Below, piece after piece: positions 42,495 through 53,140 of a DNA stretch of 64,000 nt. The DNA is from Paralvinella palmiformis (lineage: Eukaryota; Annelida; Polychaeta; Terebellida; Alvinellidae): assembly GCA_025642065.1 (NCBI GenBank), contig JAODUP010000012.1:3640001-3704000 (forward strand). Reading direction: 5' to 3'. The translations under genes were made by a program, and so were the position numbers. How positions within the stretch are numbered: position 1 is the stretch's first letter; each line of letters starts with the position of its first letter. The notes under the pieces are model-generated. The model was given only the letters and a program-made list of their open reading frames with translations. It was not told the origin of the DNA and searched no databases.

Positions 42495-44637
42495 ATGGCT
42501 GATCACAGATTTGCTGGCGAATGGATGAAAGATGACATGGTTCTAGAACCATACGTAACACCTGAAACAATACACAAATTGGAGTCTTTCAAAATGACGG
42601 ATGAAGATATTGTATTTGCTGCTTATCCCAAGACAGGTAACACATGAAAATAGTTCGTAGGTCAAGTTGAAGTAGAGGTATGATACCAGAATATCGCTTG
42701 TGGATAACATTTCCTTTTCTACTAATAGGTATTACATGGGCGCAAGAATTGGTTTGGTTAGTTTGTAACAACGGAGACATCGACAAGGCACGTTCAGTTC
42801 CACTAGATTCTAGGGTCGTGTACATCGAATACAAAGAAGGTGGCATTATAACTGGCTTGGAAATGGTATTGTTTCTCTCAGTTTTTGCTTTCTAATTTAA
42901 TATTTGCGCGATATCTACTGATTTAAATCGTTATATTCCTGACATTGAGCTGGGTGAGCCTCTACAGTTGGCTTTTTGTCCCGTTCGCAGTATTGAAACT
43001 GCTCTTCTACTTGTTAATAATTACACACTGCGCAGCATTGATGACCAAAAGTCAATGCCATTTGCTTTTGACACCGCGAATCATAATATCCTGCTACGAA
43101 GGTTAGAACAGGAATTTTGTCCCAGGGCCTTGTACTAAACTGGGTTGCCTCCTATCTATCTGAGAGGAAATAGTACGTATCAATACACCAAGCCGTCTAA
43201 GATGCAATCGGTGTTCAGTGATACACATGGGTCAGTTCTTTGACGGGATTCCTACTGTTTATCCTCTCTCTTCATATTCCCTATTACCAGTATACCAACG
43301 AATTAAGGCATATCTATACATATGTGTATTTAGATGATACGCAGGTCTAGACTAAAAAATGAAACAGGCCGAGCGGAATCACTTGAAAAATTGAATACAT
43401 GCATCTATGAAATTAGATCATGGCTTGGCAAAAACTTTGGAAACTCAATGATAATAAAACGGATGTCCTTATTCCTGGGGGTCATGTTTGATCTAACACC
43501 GAGTTTGAAACAGCACATACCCCACATATATAAAGCATCGTTCATACAACTACGAAGCATTAAATATTTGAATCGCCGTTTATCTGCCACTTCCCGCAAG
43601 ATTGGGAACTCATTGCTCATAGGAATAACAGACAGATGTGTTAACCAACTGCAATGCATACAGAACTGAATTGAATACACAACTGAAACAGTCTAGTTGT
43701 TGACTGAGGTCGAATAATATGTCAGTACTGAAGATACCAAAGAACAGATTCAAATCGTATGGAGATGCTGCTTTGAGTGTAGCTGGAATAAATGCATGGA
43801 ACTACCTCCCAGAACACATAAGGTCTGTTTCGACCATACGGCTTTTCAAATCCAAATTGAAAACCTATCTATTTTGATAATGCGTTTGATGTAATTCACT
43901 AATATTGTTGAATATTATGCTCTATATACAGCACTTTAGTTTTGGCGACTTAGTAAGTAGTATGTATTATCATTGTCTTTATACCGACGAAGTAATATAA
44001 ATTAAATTCGTTATATAATATGATTTATTTACACTGACAGTTACAAGAGCGCCCGCATCCTTATATGATGAAGACACATCTCCGAAGTGAAACATATCTC
44101 TCTCAAATCAATGAAGGAAAGGTCAAGATAATTATAATCATCCGTAATCCCAAGGACACATTGGTTTCCATGTATCATTTCTACCGAATGCATAGAGGTC
44201 TGGGTCATTTCAAGGGTACCTGGAATGACTTCTTTGAATTATTCAAAGCAAAGCATTTGCTCTACGGAGATTATTTCCGTTGGTATTCTAGCTGGTTACA
44301 ACACAAAGACAAACCTAACGTCATGCTAGTTAAATATGAAGACATGCACCACAAAATGTCTGACGTCATTAATGATGTGTCAACCTTTTTGGGGAAATCA
44401 CTTTCGAAACCGGTTACGGCTGATGTCATTCAACATCTGACCTTTGATAGCATGAGGCAAAATGATATGGTAAATTTTAGTAATGATGCTGTTTTTAATG
44501 TGGATATTTCACCGTTTATGAGAAAAGGAAAAGTTGGAGATTGGAAAAATTACTTTTCAGAAGAGCAGTCGTCGTTTGTTGATAAGCTCTATAAAGATAT
44601 GATTGAAGCCTTCGGGGTCATCTTAGAATTTGAATAA
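42495..44637 (+). CDS. Cytosolic sulfotransferase, gene B (left arm)
   Basis: Exons are 42495-42636, 42729-42865 and 44041-44637, with the same sizes and phases as gene A, giving 291 residues. The first intron is only 92 bp. The second (1175 bp) holds a LINE relic. The protein carries AYPKTGITW (Lys46), PYMMKTHLRS (His106), RNPKDTLVS (Arg128, Ser136) and RKGKVGDWK (from Arg254), so all PAPS-binding and catalytic residues are present. The dimer motif is degenerate (KNYFSEEQSS). Exon 3 matches gene A at roughly two thirds of positions by eye, so the two are older paralogues. It differs from gene B' at only two residues: Pro23 and Gly146 here, Ala and Asp there. A PAPS-dependent cytosolic role is expected; the acceptor is unknown. 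Confidence 0.92.
42934..43900 (+). pseudogene. LINE RT relic in intron 2 of gene B
   Basis: The translated pieces are SIETALLLVNNYTLRSIDDQK, FAFDTANHNILLRRL, LGVMFDLTPSLKQHIPHIYK and FKSYGDAALSVAGINAWNYL. They follow the order of a CR1/L2-like reverse transcriptase, from the start of the palm domain to the C-terminal end. The block encoding the KLNDNKSDVL motif, still present in the right arm, is deleted here near 43450-43480. A second block is deleted near 43665. The LINE runs in the same direction as the gene and is shared by both arms, so it predates the duplication. Confidence 0.8.
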
Positions 44638-45162
44638 TTTGTATTAATGTATTAAAGAGGAAATGAATGTAAGACATTACTGACAAAATATTTTGAATGA
44701 ACAAATCGAGATACATCAATTAAGGCATAATCTTTAAACCTATCTTTAACTATATATTTAAAATGTTATTAATGCCTAAATATGATTTTAGTTTCTAGGT
44801 TGTAATATCCTGTTTTAGTTTTTGGATTGTAATATTCTTTTTCCGTTTAGGTCATCACAATTTAAAACGAGAATACATATTCTGTACTTGTACTTAAATT
44901 AAATCATAGAAGAGACGTTGACATTTGTATAAACGAATTATCACATATTTAAATACCTTGTATGATATTACAGAAATTGTTGTGGTGCCAAAATATATAG
45001 AATAGCCATACTGGATATGATTGAATTAAATATTCATGTTACCCCGGTAGAATTCAATTTTCATATAGTTGCTACAGATTTATTTCTACTTGATACATAT
45101 ACTTGTGTTATATCTTTTGCAGTCCTTCTTTTTGTCTAGATAATATTATTTAATCCATAAAT

Positions 45163-45201
<39 letters not shown>

Positions 45202-45308
45202 GTATTATCTAAATGCATGGCATATATATAAATAAGTAATTTATGGTCATATAGATGACCCTAAAAAGAGTACTTTCATTAAACTTTTCTTTCTGCTTCT
45301 CTTGATGG

Positions 45309-45314
45309 AATAAA
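45309..45314 (+). promoter_or_regulatory. Possible polyadenylation signal of gene B
   Basis: AATAAA lies about 670 bp after the stop codon, just inside the inner edge of the arm. It is conserved in the other arm (reverse complement at 48779-48784). It is the clearest signal downstream of the gene, but use is unproven. Confidence 0.3.
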
Positions 45315-45341
45315 GCCGCTGATCAGATATCGCCGTGTTTC

Positions 45342-46829
45342 TACATTTTCTTCTACGTCATCTATTTTACATTGTAATGTTCCAAAATCTCTGTATTCAC
45401 ACACTGAAGTTCTCACTCTATGGACAGGGTGAGCATGTGGTATAGCTGAATGTTAAAAGGTGGCGCTGTAGCGTAGCAGTACGTGTTTTAAAGGATGTCT
45501 CGTTCTCTAGTTGTGTTTTTCTGGAGTATTAATCGTCAGATCTAGTATCTTTTCTTTGTGCTAGGAACAGGGTTCTTCGTGAAAGTCCTTTCAAAATACG
45601 AAGGGTTATTTCTCACTGGAGATTTGATATTGTGCATAAGCATATGATAGGCCGTAAGTAGCAGGTTTGTATGCCATAAATAGACCTATGTATTCATCAA
45701 GCCAAGTTCAAGGACATAAAGGTCATCGTGTGCTACAGTTAGGCTGTTAATAAAATATGGAATACAAGTGCAATCTTATTGCTGAGATTATGTGTTGCAC
45801 CTGAGATCGACTTGGCAACTTTAACAGCTATGGCTCGATCCTAGTGATCACTAAAATTCGTTTAGATTAGCGGTACTAACAGAAATTGGAAAATCCATTG
45901 AGGGTGGGCTGTGTCTCTACTAAAATTTATTCACCACGTTACCGAGGTAACTAACTGATAGGTAACGCCAGCTAGTGCCCCATTATATGGCAGACAAAAA
46001 GCTCAGGGCAATAGATTGAACAGAGCTGGTGAGAAACATCTTGTAAATGGAACTGTGAAGAGAGAACGCATTAAAGACATTAACATAGACACCACAGTAC
46101 GTACCAGGTAAAACCTTCAATACCTGAGACCTACACGGGAAACCTATTTTGAGGAGGTAGGGTGAGAATTGAGAATACCGGTGTGTCCGTTCTGGTTGTT
46201 ATGTATGCTGATTGCCGAGATGCAAAAGCCACATCCAACATACACATTTACTGTATCGTGAACGCTGATCAGATTATCGAGCAATACAAAGATGGTGGGG
46301 AATGTGTGGCTGGCAGAAGGCTGCTGAATCTTATCCAGGCAAGGGATGTAAAGAATCAACTTACTACTGTCATAAGATGGTACGGTGGCACTAATCCTGG
46401 CCCCAGCAGATTCAATCACTTGCTTTAAGCTGCTACAGATATACTCGACATGGCATCGTTCTTCACGGATGACCAACGTTGTTATGACAGTTGACTTTCC
46501 ATACTGTGTCTAATGCGGTGAATAACATCTCATAGTATGACTATGAATTTTTCATACCATAGATATTATTCAAGGAATAATTAAGTATGAGTAGATCTAT
46601 TTTATTATAAATGAGATAACAAGCAACAAATAACAGCGATGTATTTAAAAGTTTTTATAAACTGTTTATAAATGGATTTTTGTGTGTGGGTATGACATCA
46701 TGTTGATGAGATTGACTATGGGTCACCCATATGCACTTAACATATACACTGTTCATCCAAACATATTATCAACTCATATAAAGATATAGCCCACTGTTTT
46801 AATAACTTCTTCTGTATAAAGATATTCAA
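45342..46829. other. Palindrome spacer, left part, no gene recognised
   Basis: Overlapping frames around 46144-46476 on both strands are moderately long, but I do not recognise them and they show no splice context. This part is unique within the window. Confidence 0.35.
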
Positions 46830-48050
46830 TACACTGTATGGGATTCCCTTTTAGCACCTTATCACAGGGTATGCCATTGGTAGAAGAGTTTTGCATATCC
46901 ATAGTGGATACATTTGATCCTTTTACAGAGACTGATATTGGACAGTTACTGAAAAGGTCATCTAATGCTTTCTGTGCAGTTGATCCTATGTCTACATGGC
47001 CTGTGAAAGACTGTCTGGATGTTCTGATTACAAATGTAGCTAATACATTATTATCTGTGGGTGTTTTCCCAGGATCCATGAAAACTGCCATGTAATATTC
47101 TAAATAATATCAGATCTGTTTCAAATCAACATTTTTAATCTAAAGATTTAGAAAAAAAACACATTTGCTTTACACCTAAATAAATATTTAATCAATAACA
47201 ACCTTAACGAATCATTACGTTCTGCATATAAAAGTGGTCCCAGCATTAAAATAGCATTGGTTCGGGTGAAAAATTATATTAAGATGTCAAGTGATCAAAG
47301 TAAACCAGTGTTACTTGTTCTTCTGGACCTGTCTGCTGCATTTAATACAAATGACCATAATATCCTTTTTTTTCTTGTTTGAAAGACATGTTCGGTGGTC
47401 ACAGGTAAAGTACTTGATATGTTTCGATCCTATCTGGAACGATACTCCCAGAGAGTGTATGTTCATGACATTGTTTTAAATCCATAAATACAGACGGGTG
47501 CATTTTCGATTACCGCTAATTAAAATATCATGGGGTTATTTTGAAAAATGTATTAGCATGTGTGCCGAGCTATCTACTACCATATTAAGGACAGGCACTT
47601 TTTAAAAACATTCTTGACACAAGAAGCATTTGCCTTTGTTACATCTCATACAGATTATTGCATATCGCATAGTAACAAATACTCGAAAATATGATCATAT
47701 CACACGAACTTTTAAATAACTACATCGACTATCTGTTAGACAGGGTATCTATTTCAAGATTTTACAAATAGCTTATAAATCTATCAATGACATGGAACTT
47801 GAATAGCTGTGTGAACTGGTGTTTATTAGAAAGTCATGCCAAAAACTCAGGTCAGCCAGTCAGATACTATTGCATGCGCCTGCATCTCGCCTCAAGTCAT
47901 ATGGTGATTGTGCATTTTGTGTTGCAGCCCCCACTTTGTGGAATATGTTGTCGGCAGATATTATAAATGCGTCATCTATGGATTATTTTAAATCCGTTCT
48001 AAAAACACACCTGTTCAAATTTGTTTTGCACAGATAACTAACAATGATCG
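46830..48050 (+). pseudogene. LINE RT relic in palindrome spacer
   Basis: The plus strand reads FDPFTETDIGQLLKRSSNAF, WPVKDCLDVLITNVANTLLS and VGVFPGSMKTAM (46838-47095), typical of the block before LINE reverse transcriptase. A degenerate palm start follows near 47310-47370 (VLLVLLDLSAAFNTNDHNIL). The C-terminal end is at 47819-48037 (RLKSYGDCAFCVAAPTLWNM, KSVLKTHLFKF). The catalytic palm section is missing or shattered between 47480 and 47700. It belongs to the same general LINE type as the intronic relics of genes B and B' but is a different, more diverged copy. Confidence 0.8.
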
Positions 48051-48751
48051 TTTTAATCGTCCAGAAATATGATACATTGACTGTGTCTAATGAAGAACAT
48101 GTTACCGCATTGATTATTTCAAAATATTATGAAATCATATTTTTGTATGATGTATATTTATTGATCTGGTCACAGATATTATTTTTATATATGTGCTGAA
48201 TACGATGAAACATTTTAATAGAGATATTTCTATTAATAATGCACATTAACAATAACAATGCAACGTTATTGCACTATACTGATGTCCATGAACATGGATA
48301 TAAGATATGTGTTACAATTTGAAATTACCAGAAGAACCTTTAATATAAAAATTTAATTGTATCTGCTATTTTAAATAATGAAGGTTAATATTGTAATATG
48401 ATGTTCAGAAGATAATAATAATATCAGTCATTGGCTGAAATTGTATTATAACAACTTTGCTTAATGTATATACTTGTGCTTATGATGAATAGGAAAATAT
48501 TGAAATATTCAGTATGATTATCCCAAAGAAATTATAATTATAAATTGTAATTATCCTGCTGTTAAATTCAGGTGTAAGAAACAGTAATCTTACTGCATTA
48601 TATATAATTTTCATATAATTAATTTGTTACAAAAATAAGTGTGACTTACTGATTTAATAAATATATCGTAATAATCATTTTCTAATCTATCATTAGATCT
48701 AAAGTATTAGAAAAAGTCATCTCCTATCGTCTGCTGTCGTTTGAAAGTGTC
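48051..48751. other. Palindrome spacer, right part, no gene seen
   Basis: AT-rich non-coding sequence up to the inner edge of the right arm. Confidence 0.4.
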
Positions 48752-49317
48752 GAAACACGGCGATATCTAATCAGTGGCTTTATTCCATCAAGAGAAGCAG
48801 AAAGAAAAGTTTAATGAAAGTACTCTTTTTAGGGTCATCTATATGACCATAAATTACTTATTTATACGCAAGCAATGCATTTAGATAGTACATTATATAT
48901 TGATTATCACTTGGCATCACAACAATTTAATTCAATCATATCCAGTATGGCTATTCTATATATTTTGGCATCACAACAATTTCCGTAATATCATACAAGG
49001 TATTTAAATATATGATAATTCGTTTATACAAATATCAACGTCTCTGCTGGATTTATTTTAAGTGCAAGTACAGAATGTGTATTCTCGTTTTAAACTGTGA
49101 TGATCTAAACGGAAAAAGAATATTACAATCCAGAAACTAAAACAGGATATTACAACCTAGAAACTAAAATCATATTTAGGCATTAATAACATTTTAAATA
49201 TATAGTTAAAGATAGGTTTAAAGATTATGCCTTAATTGATGTATCTCGATTTGTTCATTCAAAATATTTTGTCAGTAATGTCTTACATTCATTTCCTCTT
49301 TAATACATTAATACAAA

Positions 49318-51671
49318 TTATTCAAATTCTAAGATGACCCCGAAGGCTTCAATCATATCTTTATAGAGCTTATCAACAAACGACGACTGCTCTTCTGAAA
49401 AGTAATTTTTCCAATCTCCAACTTTTCCTTTTCTCATAAACGGTGAAATATCCACATTAAAAACAGCATCATTACTAAAATTTACCATATCATTTTGCCT
49501 CATGCTATCAAAGGTCAGATGTTGAATGACATCAGCCGTAACCGGTTTCGAAAGTGATTTCCCCAAAAAGGTTGACACATCATTAATGACGTCAGACATT
49601 TTGTGGTGCATGTCTTCATATTTAACTAGCATGACGTTAGGTTTGTCTTTGTGTTGTAACCAGCTAGAATACCAACGGAAATAATCTCCGTAGAGCAAAT
49701 GCTTTGCTTTGAATAATTCAAAGAAGTCATTCCAGGTACCCTTGAAATGACCCAGATCTCTATGCATTCGGTAGAAATGATACATGGAAACCAATGTGTC
49801 CTTGGGATTACGGATGATTATAATTATCTTGACCTTTCCTTCATTGATTTGAGAGAGATATGTTTCACTTCGGAGATGTGTCTTCATCATATAAGGATGC
49901 GGGCGCTCTTGTAACTGTCAGTGTAAATAAATCATATTATATAACGAATTTAATTTATATTACTTCGTCGGTATAAAGACAATGATAATACATACTACTT
50001 ACTAAGGCGACAAAACTAAAGTGCTGTATGTAGAGCATAATATTCAACAATATTAGTGAATTACATCAAACGCATTATCAAATAGATAGATTTTCAATTT
50101 GGATTTGAAAAGCCGTATGGTCGAAACAGACCTTATGTGTTCTGGGAGGTAGTTCCATGCATTTATTCCAGCTACACTCAAAGCAGCATCTCCATACGAT
50201 TTGAATCTGGTCTTTGGGGTCTTCAGTACTGACATATTATTTGACCTCAGTCAACAACTAGACTGTCTCAATTGAACTACTCCCAATAAAGGTGGGACTG
50301 AGCCATCCATCGTTTTGTATATGATCAGTAATACATTGAAAACAATATGTTGTTTCAGTGGTAACCAAACAATTGAGACGTTTAAGTACAGATTGTTTGT
50401 GATCGTACCCGTTGGTATTTGTCACCAGACGTGCAGTACAGTTCTGTATGCATTGGAGTTGGTTAACACATCTGTCTGTTATTCCTATGAGCAATGAGTT
50501 CCAATAAACGGCGTTTCAAATGTGTAATGCTTCGTAGTTGTATGAATGATGCTTTATATATGTAAGGTATGTGCTGCTTCAAACTCGGAGTTAGATCAAA
50601 CATGACCCCCAGGTTCCTGACAAACTGGTTTGATATTGGTATTGATACATCACCAACATGCACAACATTGTAAACAATAGCGTGGAGATAGCGGGGTTGC
50701 ACTGGAATAAGGACATCCGATTTATTATCATTGAGTTTCCAAGCCATGATCTAATTTCATAGATGCATGTATTCAATTTTCAAGTGATTCCGCTCGGCCT
50801 GTTTCATTTTTTAGTCTAGACCTGCGTATCATTTGAATACACATATGTATGGATATGCCTCAATTCGTTGGTATACTGGTAATATGGAATGTTAAGAGAG
50901 AGGATAAACAGTAGGAATCCCGTCAAAGAACTGACCCATGTGGATCACTGAACACCGATTGCATCTTAGACGGCTTGGTGTATTGATACCTACTGTTTCC
51001 TCTCAGATAGATAGGAGGCAAATCAGTTTAGTACAAGGCCCTGAGTCAAAATACCTGTTCTAACCTTCGTAGCAGGATATTATGATTCGCGGCGTCAAAA
51101 GCAAATGGCATTGACTTTTGGTCATCAATGCTGCGGAGTGTGTAATTATTAACACGTAGAAGAGCAGTTTCAGTACTGCGAACGGGACAAAAAGCCAACT
51201 GTAGAGGCTCACCCAGCTCAATGTCAGGAATATAACGATTTAAATCAGTAGATATCGCGCAAATATTAAATTAGAAAGCAAAAACTGAGAGAAACAATAC
51301 CATTTCCAAGCCAGTTATAATGCCACCTTCTTTGTATTCGATGTACACGACCCTAGAATCTAGTGGAACTGAACGTGCCTTGTCGATGTCTCCGTTGTTA
51401 CAAACTAACCAAACCAATTCTTGCGCCCATGTAATACCTATTAGTAGAAAAGGAAATGTTATCCACAAGCGATATTCTGGTATCATACCTCTACTTCAAC
51501 TTGACCTACGAACTATTTTCATGTGTTACCTGTCTTGGGATAAGCAGCAAATACAATATCTTCATCCGTCATTTTGAAAGACTCCAATTTGTGTATTGTT
51601 TCAGCTGTTACGTATGGTTCTAAAACCATGTCATCTTTCATCCATTCGCCAGCAAATCTGTGATCAGCCAT
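49318..51671 (-). CDS. Cytosolic sulfotransferase, gene B' (right arm)
   Basis: On the minus strand the exons are 51671-51530, 51437-51301 and 49914-49318. Splice borders and frame are all intact, giving 291 residues. Exon 2 appears to encode exactly the same protein as in gene B. Over the whole protein only residue 23 (Ala for Pro) and residue 146 (Asp for Gly) differ. All catalytic and PAPS-binding residues are kept (AYPKTGITW, PYMMKTHLRS, RNPKDTLVS, RKGKVGDWK). Intron 2 is 1386 bp, longer than in gene B because it keeps LINE blocks deleted there. The promoter-proximal flank is also duplicated, so both copies could be expressed the same way. They point towards each other, with about 4.7 kb between the stop codons. 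Confidence 0.92.
50075..51230 (-). pseudogene. LINE RT relic in intron 2 of gene B'
   Basis: This is the counterpart of the relic in gene B but more complete. The minus-strand frame 50747-50463 gives WKLNDNKSDVLIPVQPRY, VGDVSIPISNQFVRNLGVMF and KQHIPYIYKASFIQLRSI, the thumb-side end of a CR1/L2-type reverse transcriptase. The frame at 50494-50258 adds LIGITDRCVNQLQCIQNCTA and RLNCLVTTE. The C-terminus lies at 50235-50053 (GDAALSVAGINAWNYLPEHI). Stops and shifts make it inactive. Confidence 0.82.
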
Positions 51672-52152
51672 GGCTGATAATTAACACAAGTTGTATGTCA
51701 CCGGTTACTAGTTAAGGATAACAGAACACAGAATACAATTCTGTCAATTGACCTTTTCAACTTGGTGTTAAATGTTTTTATAAAGCAAAAGGTCAAGCAA
51801 TAATATCAATATAAAATACCGCCAGTTATTCTGCATATCAAATGTTGGGAGTCATTAAACTGTTCTGGTTAAAAATTAGGATACCTAATAACCATAGCCT
51901 GAAATATCATAAGGTATGGGTAATTAAATAATGTTCAAACCTCTAGGATGGCATCAACATCACTGGTAAACAGCAACTAAAAATGAATTACTGAAGGATG
52001 ATCAATTTATATGACAGAATAATAGTGAAAGCAAAAATATTGATAAATTAATCAGGTGTGATATAGAAATAGGGGCCTCAAACAGAATGGCCATACATTA
52101 GTGCTCATCCTGGAATGGTCATTAGGTGTGTATGTGTGTTTGTGTATGTATT

Positions 52153-52201
<49 letters not shown>

Positions 52202-52379
52202 GCGTTCGTGTAATCTATATCAATTTACTAGATAAATGTCTATGTTTTGGCAACCGTTATGTACAAGTCTGAATTGTGATAAATACAGTTACATCCCAAA
52301 TGACAAATAATGTGCATATAGTTTTCGCTATTCAGTGTTATTTACTATATGCTGTATATTTTATGAAAGCACACCTACA

Positions 52380-53140
52380 CCCGCACAGATATGGGGTCAA
52401 TTCCATTTTGTAAATCCATGGAAACAACGCACTTGACTTTCTTGTGGACATATTTAACATACATGTACATATCATCTAACCAAATTATATTCTTAATATA
52501 TCTGTTTTTTGTGATTTTGGTGGCTTGTTTGAAAATTATGTTAATAGCTGACATAACAGCACAGTTAATAGTTGACCACCGGAGAGTTATATTATAACAA
52601 ATGACACTTTCTATCATTGAGGTATAAAGTATATGAAGTATTTCACTATCTACACAGAATGAGTTCAGTAGTCTAAGGAAGAAACGTCTTTGTTTACATT
52701 TGGAAACAACTGTTGCACAATGCTCTGACCTGGTTAGCCTGTTTGTAGTCAATGGTGAAACCAGGATACAGAAATGATTGACATATTTCCACCTGATCAG
52801 TTTTTATTATAAGAAGTTCAAAGGTGATATCGCAATGCGTAAAATCAAATATCATTTCTTTGGTTTTGATAACATTCAATAACAAACTATGTGACCGACA
52901 CCATTGAGAAGCTTCGCCAATCTGTGTTTTATAGTTGGTGTCATCTCTATTTGTAATCAGTCCGACATTGATTGTGTTATCAACATATTTTATTAATACG
53001 CAATGATAAAATCGAGAACGTAGAGCGTTTGTGTACATTATGAAAAGCACACCAGATAATACACAACCGTGGGGGTCATCTGTATTATTGGCAAGAATAT
53101 CGGACAGTGTGTCGAATTCGAACTCATAACCTTCACTATT
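52380..53140 (-). pseudogene. LINE RT relic at outer edge of right arm
   Basis: The minus strand encodes DPHGCVLSGVLFIMYTNALR, LIKYVDNTINVGLI, GEASQWCRSHSLLLNVIKTK and CKQRRFFLRLLNSFCVDSEI. This is the second half of a reverse transcriptase of the type with GCVLSPLLFxLYTN and LIKYADDT motifs, resembling Rex1/Babar-like elements. The catalytic YADD reads YVDN. One frameshift lies near 52700. The fragment ends where the inverted-repeat arm begins (52415), so the arm junction may have cut it. The last codons of the frame already lie within the arm and are not LINE-derived. Confidence 0.78.

Larger units (their letters stand above)
41779..45341 (+). repeat. Left arm of a large inverted repeat
   Basis: This 3563-bp arm is matched in reverse complement by 48752-52415. 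Correspondence can be followed from ATTTACAAAATGG at the outer edge (pairing with CCATTTTGTAAAT ending at 52415) to GCCGTGTTTC at the inner edge (pairing with GAAACACGGC starting at 48752). It contains the complete gene B with its upstream and downstream flanks. Compared with the right arm it has lost two blocks of LINE sequence in intron 2. It retains a (TA)n tract (45167-45199) and neighbouring sequence that the right arm lacks. Confidence 0.95.
48752..52415 (-). repeat. Right arm of the large inverted repeat
   Basis: This 3664-bp arm is the reverse complement of 41779-45341. It contains the complete gene B'. Its outer end carries only the last 23 or so bases of the MITE that is whole next to the left arm, and is then joined to a LINE relic. 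Near the inner end a stretch is missing relative to the left arm. There TTGGCATCACAACAATTT occurs twice (48911-48928 and 48965-48982), whereas the left arm has one counterpart. The GT microsatellite at 52155-52197 is longer than its partner at 41985-42013. Confidence 0.95.

Noticed and set aside
42589..42846. 85-codon minus-strand frame duplicated exactly at 51320-51577 on the plus strand
   Set aside because: It is the antisense of exons 1-2 of genes B and B'; identity reflects the arms.
46144..46476. 110-codon minus-strand frame in the palindrome spacer
   Set aside because: No recognisable motif or splice context, and a similar-length frame lies opposite; not enough to call a gene.
52375..52415. 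LINE coding end continuing into the right arm
   Set aside because: The last codons of that frame lie within the inverted-repeat arm and match the mirror sequence at 41779-41819, so they are not LINE sequence.
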